Positions 1-8,762 of a stretch of DNA of 41,943 nucleotides are shown piece by piece (position 1 is the stretch's first letter; each line of letters opens with the position of its first letter). Under the pieces are notes generated by a model. That model saw nothing but the letters and a program-made list of their open reading frames with translations, did no database searches and was not told where the DNA came from. The DNA is from Planctomycetia bacterium (GTDB taxonomy: Bacteria; Planctomycetota; Planctomycetia; Planctomycetales; Planctomycetaceae), in assembly GCA_026400935.1 (NCBI GenBank), contig JAPLNX010000424.1, positions 1-41,943 on the forward strand, read 5' to 3'. The translations under genes and the position numbers were made by a program.

Positions 1-1
1 C

Positions 2-286
2 ACTTACCAAAAAGGAACCGGTACCGGAGTCATGCAACCGGGGCGCGACCACTGGCCGCAGGCCATGTCGCTCTTGGTCTCTGGCGGCGGTTTGCGAACC
101 GGGCAAGTCATCGGTTCGACGAATTCCCTCGGTGAGCATCCGCAAGACCGCCCCCTTTCTCCGAACGATCTTTGGGCGACCGCTTATCGCCATCTGGGAA
201 TCGACACCGAGCATTCCTTCCCCGACCACTCGGGCCGCCCAATGCCGATTCTGACTGACGGTGAGCCCATTCGCGAACTGTTGTGA
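2..286 (+). CDS. DUF1501 protein, C-terminal part (runs off left edge)
   Basis: The frame is already open at base 2, so the gene starts outside the window and only about 94 C-terminal residues are seen. They contain GRDHWP followed by SGGGLRTGQVIGSTN. This is the alkaline-phosphatase-like C-terminal signature of DUF1501 and closely resembles the ends of the DUF1501 genes at 22554 and 24070. DUF1501 proteins are exported planctomycete proteins of unknown reaction, usually encoded beside PSD1 cytochrome proteins, so a PSD1 gene is expected to the left. The tail ends in GEPIRELL, a normal terminus for the family, so the 3' end looks intact. The 126 bases up to the next start show no gene or clear terminator. 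Confidence 0.85.
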   Translation, partial: TYQKGTGTGVMQPGRDHWPQAMSLLVSGGGLRTGQVIGSTNSLGEHPQDRPLSPNDLWATAYRHLGIDTEHSFPDHSGRPMPILTDGEPIRELL

Positions 287-412
287 TTTGTGAGCTGACC
301 TGAGACTGACAAACATGAAAATGAAATCTATCCAGTCGCAGAAATGTGTCCCGCCGAATAGCAGTCGGTTTGCGAGGTCAGTAGTAGATCAAACAGCGTA
401 CAAGGAACAGCC

Positions 413-2854
413 ATGAAACGGGGCATGACTGTTCTGATTGCGATGCTGCTGTGCTCGCTGACCACGCTGCACGCCGCCGATCAGGTGCTTTCGGGTACGG
501 CATCGCTGACCATTGAGAAACCTCTGGATGAGGTCATGGTGGCGGGCTTCAACCGATTCTGTTTGCGGGAGTTGGCGGCCTCGAGGGAGAGGCGTGGAGA
601 TCGTTGGTATCGTGATATCTCCAGCGCTCAGGCTTACTCCGCCAACGTTGCTGGCAATCGCGAACGATTTCGAGCGGCGATCGGAGCGGTCGATCCGCGG
701 TTGACGGCCGCCCCGTCGATTCAGCATGGCTTTGAATTCGTTTCGTTGCTGGACCGATCATCGGTCGTCGCGCGGAATCATCTGGTGACCGTGCATGCCG
801 TCCGCTGGCCGGTCTTGGAAGGCGTGGCTGCGGAGGGTCTGTTGTTGGTGCCCGAGAACTTGCGTGCGGGAGTCGTCGCGCTTCCGGATGCGGACTGGAC
901 ACCGGAGATGTTCTGCGGCGTCAGCGATGGCTTGCCCGAGTCGGTGCAGTTCGTGCGACGGTTGGCCGAGGCGGGTTGTTTGGTTGTCATCCCGGCTCTG
1001 ATCAGTCGCAGCGACGAGTTTTCCGGAAGCCCGCACGTCTCCTACACGAATCAGCCGCATCGCGAGTTTATCTATCGGCAAGCCTTTGAAGTCGGTCGGC
1101 ACGTTATCGGCTACGAAGTGCAGAAGGTGCTCGCTGCCATCGATTTGATTGAGCAATATGCACAGCGGCAAGTCCGTGAAAAAAATGGCGAGCGGGGCGG
1201 CGTCAGCCCCCCTGTGGTCAGCGGCCATCGTGATCACCGGGGGGCTGACGCCGATTCGTTTCCGATCGGTGTCGCTGGTGTTGGCGAAGGAGCGTTGCTG
1301 GCGCTGTACTCGGCGGCGATCGACTCGCGCCTTCAGGCCAGCTTGGTCTGCGGGTACTTCCAGGAGCGGGAAGGGATCTGGCAGGAACCGATCTACCGCA
1401 ACGTGTGGGGACTCTTGACGGAGTTCGGCGATGCAGAGTTGGCCGGTCTAATCGCGCCGCGGCGGCTGGTGATCGAAGCCTGCCGCGCCGTCGAAGTCGC
1501 TGGACCGCCCGCCGTTCGCGAGGGACGCCGGGCCAGCGCGGCACCCGGTCGGATCGTCAACAATCGGCTCGCGTCGGTGCGAGCGGAGTTCGAGCGGGCC
1601 GCAGCGATCTACCAATCACTGGGTCGGAAACAGGAACTCGTGCTGGCCGTCAGTGGTGCCGACGCGAATGGTGTCGCCGGAACGGAGGAGGCTTTGCGAG
1701 CCTTCGCCGCTGGTCTGGAAATCGAGATTGAACTCGATGCGAAACCGGCAGCGTGGCAACGGGACGTTTCGCAGATCGAGCAGCCCCAGCAGGCTCTTCA
1801 CGCTGCGGCTGCTCGTGAGAAACGACAGTTCCACGAGTTGCAGGTTCATGTACAGGGCGTGCTCCGCCGGAGCGCTCAAGTGCGCGACGCAAAATGGATA
1901 CGAAATCCGACGTCGGCGAACGAATGGGAGCGAGCGTGTCAGCCGCTGCGCGACTGGGTGCATGATGAAATGATAGGCCGCCTGCCGCCGGGAAAGCTTC
2001 CCGCTAACGCCCGGACACGACGGGTTCTTGAGACCGGCGAATACGTCGGCTACGAAGTCGTGCTAGATGTCGTGGATGACGTGATCGCCTCCGGAATCCT
2101 GCTGCTGCCGAAAAAATTATCGGCTGGTGAAAAGCGTCCGCTGGTCGTGTGCCAACACGGACTCGAGGGAACGGCGATGGACACGATCACTCGCGACCCG
2201 AAGCCTTTCACCTATTACAAGGCGTTTGCCGAGGAACTCGTCAAACGCGGCTTCGTGGTCTACTCGCCGCAGAATCCGTATCGCGGCGGCGACCGCTTTC
2301 GCTCGTTGCAGCGCCTGTCGAATCCGCTCAAGCGGTCGCTCTTCAGTTACATCATTGCGCAGCACGAGCAGACGTTGGACTGGTTGGCGACGCTGCCGCA
2401 GGTGGATTCGACGCGGATGGCGTTTTACGGCTTGTCCTACGGAGGCAAGACGGCGATGCGCGTGCCGCCGCTGGTCGATCGGTATTGCCTATCGATCTGC
2501 TCGGGAGACTTCACCGATTGGCCGCGGACGATTGCCTCCAACGAGGATCGCTTCAGCTATCTCTTCACAAGTGAGTACGAAATGCCGGAGTGGAACCTGG
2601 CTCACGTGGCGAGCTACGCCGAACTGGCGATGCTGATGGCCCCGCGCCCGTTCATGGTCGAAGCGGGGCATCGCGACGGCGGCCAACCGACGGAATTGGT
2701 CGCCGGTGAGTTTGGAAAAGTCCGCCGCCATTATGACCAGCTCAAAATCAGCGACCGGACGGAGATTGAGTTCTTCGACGGCCCACACACGATTCACGGC
2801 CAGAACACATTCGACTTCCTGCACCGGCATCTGAAGTGGCCAGCACCCCGATAG
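413..2854 (+). CDS. Secreted two-domain alpha/beta hydrolase (acetyl-xylan-esterase/dienelactone-hydrolase type)
   Basis: An 813-residue exported protein. It has an N-terminal signal peptide (basic MKRG, hydrophobic core, cut near HAADQ) and starts after an AAGGA ribosome site. Two hydrolase-like halves follow. The C-terminal half carries a full catalytic set: nucleophile elbow GLSYGG with Ser675, Asp755 in EAGHRDGG, and a His in GPHTIHG (792 or 795). The N-terminal half has the matching elbow region as GVGEG (289-293), with Gly where the nucleophile Ser should be, so it is probably structural. Residues 262-281 are encoded by a 56-bp palindrome sitting in frame just before that elbow. A role in hydrolysing esters of polysaccharides is inferred from family resemblance; the substrate is unknown. 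The sialidase-like gene follows after 13 bases and is probably co-transcribed. Confidence 0.8.
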   Translation: MKRGMTVLIAMLLCSLTTLHAADQVLSGTASLTIEKPLDEVMVAGFNRFCLRELAASRERRGDRWYRDISSAQAYSANVAGNRERFRAAIGAVDPRLTAAPSIQHGFEFVSLLDRSSVVARNHLVTVHAVRWPVLEGVAAEGLLLVPENLRAGVVALPDADWTPEMFCGVSDGLPESVQFVRRLAEAGCLVVIPALISRSDEFSGSPHVSYTNQPHREFIYRQAFEVGRHVIGYEVQKVLAAIDLIEQYAQRQVREKNGERGGVSPPVVSGHRDHRGADADSFPIGVAGVGEGALLALYSAAIDSRLQASLVCGYFQEREGIWQEPIYRNVWGLLTEFGDAELAGLIAPRRLVIEACRAVEVAGPPAVREGRRASAAPGRIVNNRLASVRAEFERAAAIYQSLGRKQELVLAVSGADANGVAGTEEALRAFAAGLEIEIELDAKPAAWQRDVSQIEQPQQALHAAAAREKRQFHELQVHVQGVLRRSAQVRDAKWIRNPTSANEWERACQPLRDWVHDEMIGRLPPGKLPANARTRRVLETGEYVGYEVVLDVVDDVIASGILLLPKKLSAGEKRPLVVCQHGLEGTAMDTITRDPKPFTYYKAFAEELVKRGFVVYSPQNPYRGGDRFRSLQRLSNPLKRSLFSYIIAQHEQTLDWLATLPQVDSTRMAFYGLSYGGKTAMRVPPLVDRYCLSICSGDFTDWPRTIASNEDRFSYLFTSEYEMPEWNLAHVASYAELAMLMAPRPFMVEAGHRDGGQPTELVAGEFGKVRRHYDQLKISDRTEIEFFDGPHTIHGQNTFDFLHRHLKWPAPR
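1198..1253. repeat. 56-bp palindromic element inside a coding frame
   Basis: Two 23-base arms (1198-1220 and 1231-1253) are inverted copies matching at 21 of 23 positions, around a 10-base loop. The arms begin CGGCGTCAGCCCCCC. The palindrome lies wholly inside the hydrolase gene, keeps its frame open and adds about 19 residues that look unrelated to the hydrolase fold. It resembles a REP/MITE-like mobile palindrome that has landed in a tolerated loop. Confidence 0.75.
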
Positions 2855-2867
2855 GAGAGAGGCAACG

Positions 2868-4052
2868 ATGATGTTGTTCCGACTGACGCTCGCTGCATTT
2901 GCGATATTCTCGTTCATTGGAAGCGCCAACGCCGATGAATTCTCCGTAGCCAACATTGCCATCGCGAATCGAAAGTCACTGCCGACTGACAAACTCGTCG
3001 CCGAGCGAATCCCGTTGGGCGAACCGGACGACTACAAGCCCTGCATCGCGAGGTTGCCCGGCGGCGAACTGCTGCTGACCGCGTTTCATCAGCACAAGCG
3101 CGACGGCAACAAGGTCATGGAGCAGACTCTGCTGTTTCGCTCGCCGGATGGTGGTCGCACCTGGACCGGCCCGCAGCGGCTCGACTTACTCGGTCGCGAA
3201 CCGTATCTGACGGTGCTCAAGAACGGCACGGTCTTCATCACCGGTCACTTGCTCGCGCAGGACGTGCGCAACGAATGGGGCTACACGACCGGCTTCCTGC
3301 ATCGCTCGACGGACGGTGGCCGAACTTGGCAATCGACGCGAGTCGAATCGGAGCAGGTCAAACCGAAGGCCAGCAATCACACGACCCGCAATGTGTTGGA
3401 ACTGTCCGACGGTTCGCTGCTGCTGGGCATCGACTACGACGGAGGCGGCGGACCGTATTTCGTCTGGCGATCAACCGATGGCGGCCAAACCTGGGATAAG
3501 TCACAGAAGTGCGAGCCGAAAGACTTCAAGAGCCAGTACGGTTTCTTCGGCGGCGAGACGTGGCTGTGGCAGGCGCGATCCGGAAAGATATGGGCGCTGG
3601 TTCGCGTCGATAGCAACGAACTGCCGATCAAGGACCGCCCGATCAAAGCAGGCAACGATCAAGCCGACCACTTCATCTTGTTTTCGTCAGCCGACGGCGG
3701 ACAAACATTCGACCGCATCCGTGACTTCGGCGACTACGGCGAGATGTACATGTCGCTCTTGCGGCTGCAAGACAAGCTGCTGCTGCTGACGTTCACGGTT
3801 CGCGATCTCAAACCACCGCTCGGCGTGCGAGCCATCGTCGGCACCGAGACCGACGACGGGTTTGAATTCGACTTCGCTCACGATCGGATCATGCTGGATA
3901 CGAGGACTCCTGTCGGGACGCCGCAAGGTGGCGGCTTCGGGCCCACGGTGCAGCTTGACGATGGTACGCTGGTCACGTCTTATTCGTATCGCGGTGAAGA
4001 CGGAAAGTCGCACTTGGAAGTTGCCTGTTGGGAGTTGCACAAATCGCAGTGA
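2868..4052 (+). CDS. Secreted sialidase-like (BNR/Asp-box) protein
   Basis: A 394-residue protein with a signal peptide (cut near ANADE), preceded by a strong AGGAGAGAGG ribosome site. Four Asp-boxes, SPDGGRTW (92-99), STDGGRTW (147-154), STDGGQTW (202-209) and SADGGQTF (274-281), mark a beta-propeller of the sialidase/neuraminidase superfamily. The catalytic Arg triad and the FRIP-type motif of true sialidases are not obvious, so glycan binding or another glycosidase activity is as likely as sialidase activity. It follows the secreted hydrolase closely and probably acts with it outside the cytoplasm. It lacks the BNR-associated N-terminal domain of the sialidase at 40067 and is a distinct subtype. 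It is convergent with the minus-strand operon; the 62 bases between them show only a weak GCC-TTC-GGC hairpin. Confidence 0.8.
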   Translation: MMLFRLTLAAFAIFSFIGSANADEFSVANIAIANRKSLPTDKLVAERIPLGEPDDYKPCIARLPGGELLLTAFHQHKRDGNKVMEQTLLFRSPDGGRTWTGPQRLDLLGREPYLTVLKNGTVFITGHLLAQDVRNEWGYTTGFLHRSTDGGRTWQSTRVESEQVKPKASNHTTRNVLELSDGSLLLGIDYDGGGGPYFVWRSTDGGQTWDKSQKCEPKDFKSQYGFFGGETWLWQARSGKIWALVRVDSNELPIKDRPIKAGNDQADHFILFSSADGGQTFDRIRDFGDYGEMYMSLLRLQDKLLLLTFTVRDLKPPLGVRAIVGTETDDGFEFDFAHDRIMLDTRTPVGTPQGGGFGPTVQLDDGTLVTSYSYRGEDGKSHLEVACWELHKSQ

Positions 4053-4114
4053 CAGGCGGGCGCCTTCGGCTGGGCGGTAAACTGACGCAGGAACAGGAAA
4101 AACGGGTATGGGAT

Positions 4115-5233
4115 TTATCCTGGTGCGATGCCGCGCGCCTGGCGGTTCACGATAACACCTAACCCGGGACCGTGGGGAATGTTGACGTGGGCGGGTGTTG
4201 TGATCAGCGGCGTTTCAATTGCTCGCTCGGTATGGAACATCGCACCGATGATGTCCGCCGCGTAACGTTCCACACAGATGTTGGAGATCGCGGCGCACGC
4301 ATGAGCCATCGCCGCCGAACCAACGTCCCACTCCAGATTGCTGCCGATTGCGCAATGGACTCCAGCGGCCTCGGCCAAAGCAGCGATCGTCAAGGTGTTG
4401 AGCAGCCCGCCATTCTTGCCAGGGTAGACGCTGATAATGTCTGCGGCTCTCAGCTGAATACAGCGGACAGCGTCCTGAACCGTAAACACCGATTCGTCGG
4501 CCATCACCGGCAGACGGGTTCTCCTGCGCACTTCCGCCAGCCCCTCCAGATCCAGTCGGTGGACTGGCTGTTCGACGAACAAGACTCCGTATTCTTCGAG
4601 GTAGGGTGCCGCAAGGATGGCGTCATTCACCGACCAACCACCATTGGCATCCACCGTGATACGAACGTCTGGTCCGATGGCTTCGCGGACGAGCCGAAGC
4701 CGCTCGATGTCATATTCCAGCGGATCGTGACCAACTTTCAGCTTAATCGTGCGAAAGCCCTCCTGAACCATTCGCCGCGAGACATCCGCGGACTCGACGG
4801 GGCCGACGGGCATGACAGCGAACCGCAATGGCAGAAGTCCAGCGCGAACCGCCCCGCCCAGGAGCTGATACACCGGTGTGCCGAGTGACTTTCCAAGAAT
4901 GTCGAACAGCGCCATCTCCAGACCCGCTTTGGCGAACGGGTTCGCGAATGTCTTCGCCAGCCGATCCATGCAGTGGCGAATCCGGCGCGGATCCTCGCCA
5001 ATCAACCGGGGAGCTAAGTGCTGGTCGATCAGCGTTTTGGCACCCAAGCTTGTCTCGCCGCTCCAGTCGGGCGAAGCGGTCACTTCTCCGACCCCTTCGA
5101 TCTCTGCGTCGGTGTGAATGAAGACCATCAGCAGGTGCGACTGGAAGCGAAAGCCTTTGGTGTTTTCCACCTTTCCCACGCGTCGGTCTACAGGGACGGT
5201 GACCGGGACAGTCTCAATTCTAGTGATCTTCAT
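4115..5233 (-). CDS. Enolase-superfamily enzyme, muconate-lactonizing-enzyme subgroup
   Basis: A 372-residue cytoplasmic enzyme of the mandelate racemase/MLE family and the last gene of the minus-strand operon. Recognisable residues are the KxK base motif (Lys164, Lys166 in KLKVG), metal ligands Asp195 (DANGGW), Glu221 (EQP) and Asp246 (ADES), and the opposite-face Lys273 (PGKNGG). KxK plus a late Lys is the MLE-subgroup pattern (cycloisomerases, dipeptide or amino-acid epimerases, 3-hydroxyproline dehydratase, proline-betaine epimerases), not the acid-sugar-dehydratase pattern. The actual substrate is not predictable. The start is supported by TTGAGG upstream. It lies 27 bases after the natural stop of the creatininase gene. 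Confidence 0.88.
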   Translation of the reverse strand: MKITRIETVPVTVPVDRRVGKVENTKGFRFQSHLLMVFIHTDAEIEGVGEVTASPDWSGETSLGAKTLIDQHLAPRLIGEDPRRIRHCMDRLAKTFANPFAKAGLEMALFDILGKSLGTPVYQLLGGAVRAGLLPLRFAVMPVGPVESADVSRRMVQEGFRTIKLKVGHDPLEYDIERLRLVREAIGPDVRITVDANGGWSVNDAILAAPYLEEYGVLFVEQPVHRLDLEGLAEVRRRTRLPVMADESVFTVQDAVRCIQLRAADIISVYPGKNGGLLNTLTIAALAEAAGVHCAIGSNLEWDVGSAAMAHACAAISNICVERYAADIIGAMFHTERAIETPLITTPAHVNIPHGPGLGVIVNRQARGIAPG

Positions 5234-5260
5234 TATTGAGCTTCCTCAAGAAGCACGTGT

Positions 5261-6025
5261 CTACGACTGTTGGTGAAACTCAATCATGGCCGCTGCCAGG
5301 GTCTCGACGACAGCGTCCATCCAGATGCGACCACACTTGCCGTCGGCGCGATCCGGGCTGTCTGTGTAGCCATCAATTTTCTACCATGATCCGGAGTGCT
5401 CCGCCCGATAGGGACGCACGAAGCCGCGCGGATCGGTCGACGTAACCGAGTCGCGGTGCGGGAGCGGCTCATGCACGAGGTCCGGCCGGAGTGCGAGTAT
5501 GTTTGAGGTTTCAAACTTCCCAGCGTGCCCTGGAAAACGACAATCGATGTGTGCATCAAGTGCGATCAGAGCGTCCCAGGCGACAGTCCAATACGAGGCC
5601 GCTGCGATGCTGACCGGGTATTTCAGAGCCAGATCGCGGGCGACCAGTTGCAAGAGTTCATGGTTGCCTCCATGACCATTGACCAGAAACAAGCGGCGGA
5701 ATCCGCTTTGAATGAGCGATTCCGTCAGTTCGCACACAATCCGATAGTAGGCTTCGGTCCCAAGCGACATCGTGCCCCCGAATGGCACATGGTGATGTGA
5801 TGACCCAAACGGAAGTGTGGGAGCAACCACGATTGGAATCGATGGCGCAGCGCGTTCGGCTGCTTGCCGCGTCAGATGCTCGATCGTGAGGGTATCGGTG
5901 CCGACCGGCAAATGTGGGCCGTGCTGCTCAATGGCCCCCAGTGGCCAGACGAGGAGAGCACCAGCCGCTGCTGCCGAATTCGCTTCAGTGCGAGTCATTT
6001 CTTCCAGAAGCAAACGAGTGGTCAT
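5261..6025 (-). pseudogene. Creatininase-family amidohydrolase with an in-frame amber stop
   Basis: A creatininase-family (creatinine amidohydrolase/deformylase) enzyme that hydrolyses small cyclic or formyl amides. From ATG 6025 (AGAAGG upstream) 214 codons run to a TAG at 5381-5383. The same frame then continues at once with KIDGYTDSP and 39 codons in all, to a natural stop at 5261. That tail is the expected family C-terminus, so the full gene would be 254 codons with one nonsense codon. The metal ligands are present: Glu33 and His35 (AIEQHGPH), Asp44 (GTD), His118 (NGHGGN) and Glu172 (KFETS). The lesion may be a real mutation, a suppressed or read-through stop, or a base-call error; the neighbouring operon genes are intact. 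The truncated product would lack the last helix. Confidence 0.82.
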
Positions 6026-6137
6026 GGTTTGGCCTTCTGATCGAAGGATAGTGTTTTTGCAGGACAAGATGCCGTTGACCACCCAACCGCAGGTGTCGGC
6101 CAGATGACGAGGGGGGTAAACACTTCTCCAAACCGTT

Positions 6138-7781
6138 TTAGGATTGGCTCTTCGCCAGGTAGCGTGTCACGACATTCGATGTAATCCGCGAGACGGCATC
6201 GTCCACCAGGAGGCATGGGACCCAGGTGATCGATCCTACCGAGAACACCGCCCCGCCTGTCGGTGTCTGGTAACACACGATTTCAGCGCCTCCGTCGTCG
6301 CGGTTTGTGCCCTTGGCGAGCAGTTCCGTACCTGGTGGAGAGTGCGGACTGCGTTTGTCGGTCTCATGCCCGGATGCGCCGCCTGGGACTCGTTCCTGCA
6401 GACTTTTCTCGCCAAACAGATCGCCGTTGTTTAATCCGGTTCCTGCAAAGCCCCAGTGATCGGCGTTGAACACTCGATACGGCGCAGCGGTCATGATGCC
6501 TGTTTCCGTGCAGACAACTCCCAGCAGATTCGCCTCGGACTCCAGCGTGCGGGCCATCCGACTGTCAAAGTAAAAGTCTGGGTTCTTCGGGTCAGGCATC
6601 CCCAGTTCACTGCCTGTCGCCGGAGCAAGATGCGTCTTAAAACGGAGTGCCTCTTCGCCGAGAAACTCAACTTCGCAATTCAGGCCATTCCCTCCGAGAT
6701 AGATCAGTTTTCCGCCGCGCTGCCAGACCCAGTCTTTGACACGCAGATACATTTTACGGGACCAGTATTCGGGATGCACGCTGATCATCAGGATGGTGTA
6801 CTGGTCCAGATCCAACTCGTCATTGTGGAGCTGCAATTCCGAGTAATAGTCGTATTGAAAGCCCTCCCGTTCGAGCCAGCCGAGCAGTCGCCATTCGGCC
6901 GGGGCCATGCCGCACGGCAGTCGACCGGCAATCGGATCGGTCACTTCCTCATTCTCGCGAACGACATTTCCCAGCTCGGGTCGTTCAAACGACAGTGGCA
7001 GATACTCGTCGTCTGGGAATCCCCACACGTTAAACGAGCCAGCACCGGTGTAGCGAATCAGATCCTGCCGAGCATTCACGACGGGCGTATCGGGCAGGCG
7101 ATTCGCATTGATGTAGTTACTGCGGCCTCCGAAGTTGTTATAGGCCAGCCAAGTGTTGGTTGAGGCCAGCACGGCGATCTGAGCCTGGGGCTTTGCGGGG
7201 GCGACGATCCAGGGAAACGAGAAGAACGTCCCGGTCTGCTCCCCCTTGGCATGGAGGTAGTACAGTCCGGATCGTTCCGGGCCGACGACGAACTGCGTGT
7301 GATGTGCGTTATTGCCGTAACCGACACGGTTCCAACCGACACCAGTTGGGGTGAAATCTCCGTCCGGAAGAATCTGCATGACTGCTCGCGGACCGTGTTC
7401 GTCAAACCAGCCTACCAGCTTCACGAACTCCCGCTTCCAACCGTAACGCCAGAGACTCAGTCGATACGGTTCAGTCGAGTGGACGCGAAACTCGGAACGG
7501 CCGCCAGATTTTGCGGCTCGCGGCCAGACGTATCCGAGCAAACCATCCGTGAGCAGACGAAAATGATGTGGGCGATCTGCATCGACCGTCATCCATGAGT
7601 GTTTCGATCCATAGCCCTGCTTGACCAGTGTGACTTCATACTCTCCGGGATCCAAATCCGCCTCGACCGCGCCTCGAGGTGTCGATCGGACGATGGCACG
7701 AGTCTTCCCGCCGGACCGAAACTCCAACAATACATCAGCTAGCGCCAGATAGCGTTCATCACTCACATAACCAATCAGCAT
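6138..7781 (-). CDS. N,N-dimethylformamidase large-subunit-like protein
   Basis: A 547-residue protein without a signal peptide. Residues 1-75 form a small beta-domain resembling carboxypeptidase-regulatory folds (LDPGEYEVTLVKQGYGS). The remainder resembles the catalytic large subunit of N,N-dimethylformamidase, with the family landmarks STNTWLAYNNFGG, an SVHPEYWS segment, GGNGLNCEVEF and GGASGHETDK. Known members are iron enzymes that cleave formamides to an amine and formate. No small subunit is encoded here, so the substrate and subunit make-up may differ. The start sits one base after the DapA-family stop, with AAGGA upstream, so the two are translationally coupled. Similar proteins are common in planctomycetes and other heterotrophs with unknown substrates. 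Confidence 0.78.
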   Translation of the reverse strand: MLIGYVSDERYLALADVLLEFRSGGKTRAIVRSTPRGAVEADLDPGEYEVTLVKQGYGSKHSWMTVDADRPHHFRLLTDGLLGYVWPRAAKSGGRSEFRVHSTEPYRLSLWRYGWKREFVKLVGWFDEHGPRAVMQILPDGDFTPTGVGWNRVGYGNNAHHTQFVVGPERSGLYYLHAKGEQTGTFFSFPWIVAPAKPQAQIAVLASTNTWLAYNNFGGRSNYINANRLPDTPVVNARQDLIRYTGAGSFNVWGFPDDEYLPLSFERPELGNVVRENEEVTDPIAGRLPCGMAPAEWRLLGWLEREGFQYDYYSELQLHNDELDLDQYTILMISVHPEYWSRKMYLRVKDWVWQRGGKLIYLGGNGLNCEVEFLGEEALRFKTHLAPATGSELGMPDPKNPDFYFDSRMARTLESEANLLGVVCTETGIMTAAPYRVFNADHWGFAGTGLNNGDLFGEKSLQERVPGGASGHETDKRSPHSPPGTELLAKGTNRDDGGAEIVCYQTPTGGAVFSVGSITWVPCLLVDDAVSRITSNVVTRYLAKSQS

Positions 7782-7782
7782 G

Positions 7783-8706
7783 TCAATGTCCTTTCAGTGA
7801 GCACTGTAACAATTCACGCGCCGCTTGTTCGATGGCTTGCTCGTCGGTCGACGAGACGGGCGACCAGAACGGAGTGATGGGGCCGGTGTCAGCGATTCCG
7901 GCGAGCCTGACGGCGGCGTGCAGCACGCGTACCGGACTGATCTTGTCACGCAGCGACTCCAGCGGGGCGAATTGCTGGCGGATATGCTCGGCGGTCGCGA
8001 AATCTTGCTGCTTAATCGCCTGCAACAGGGCTGTGGACAGGGCGGGGGCTACGCAGACACAGCCCGCAGTGAAACCCTTCAAGCCGAAATCCCGCATGTG
8101 GATGAGAGCGGGTTGCTCGCCCATGCCACTGACGATGCGCTCGGTGCCGACCGCGTTGATTAAGTTCCGGAGGTAAGGGTCCTGCGAAGGATCCTTGCGC
8201 ACGACGGCATACTTGATCCACGAAAGGAGCCCGTCACTCATCAACTGCTGGACGGTCTCAACGTCGACCATGCCATCGTGCTTGATATACAGCACGATGG
8301 GACGGCCGAGGCGATCCACAAACCGGCGGATCCCGGTCGCCAGTCCCAGCGGGGTCATCGCCTCGCTGGACGGTAACAGCATGACGGTGGGAAAGGAGTA
8401 GTTGCGCAGGATGTTCGCCTGATCCATCATCATGCCGTAGTGCGGGCCGACCGACGGCACAACGATTGTCTGGCGGGAGACCGTACCGACCAGCATGTCC
8501 AACAGAGCGGCGTACTCGCTTAGCGCGACGTGGGCGAGTGCCGCATTGCCACCGTAGAGCAAAGTGGAGACCCCGCCAGCTTCCAACTGTTTGATGATGC
8601 GGGCGTTCTCGATTTCGTTCCAGCAGTAGTCGCTGTCACGTGCGACCGGAGGAACGGCAATGACCGAGGCGGCCAACGATTCCGGCGTCATCAGTTGCGT
8701 ATTCAT
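7783..8706 (-). CDS. DapA/N-acetylneuraminate-lyase family aldolase or hydro-lyase
   Basis: A 307-residue TIM-barrel enzyme of the dihydrodipicolinate synthase/NAL superfamily. The expected Schiff-base lysine is Lys165 (WIKYAV) and the catalytic tyrosine is Tyr140 (VLYIKHDG). Residues in the substrate loop (YGGNAALAHV instead of the usual GTTGE) differ from true DapA, so lysine biosynthesis is unlikely. Family members in catabolic operons act as keto-acid aldolases, deaminases or dehydratases. It starts after GAAAGG and overlaps nothing, lying 56 bases after the kelch gene and 1 base before the formamidase-like gene. The substrate is inferred only as a 2-keto acid or imine in the same pathway. 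Confidence 0.85.
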   Translation of the reverse strand: MNTQLMTPESLAASVIAVPPVARDSDYCWNEIENARIIKQLEAGGVSTLLYGGNAALAHVALSEYAALLDMLVGTVSRQTIVVPSVGPHYGMMMDQANILRNYSFPTVMLLPSSEAMTPLGLATGIRRFVDRLGRPIVLYIKHDGMVDVETVQQLMSDGLLSWIKYAVVRKDPSQDPYLRNLINAVGTERIVSGMGEQPALIHMRDFGLKGFTAGCVCVAPALSTALLQAIKQQDFATAEHIRQQFAPLESLRDKISPVRVLHAAVRLAGIADTGPITPFWSPVSSTDEQAIEQAARELLQCSLKGH

Positions 8707-8762
8707 AGGAACCTTTCACATCAAAAAAAGGGCAGCTCAAAGGGGCGAAGGGGGGACGCGTG

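Noticed and set aside
4053-4114. Hairpin GCC-TTC-GGC between convergent genes as a terminator
   Set aside because: The stem is only three base pairs and no T-tract follows.
6026-6082. Longer N-terminus of the creatininase-family protein
   Set aside because: The extra 19 residues have no family resemblance, and ATG 6025 has a ribosome site and the expected start.
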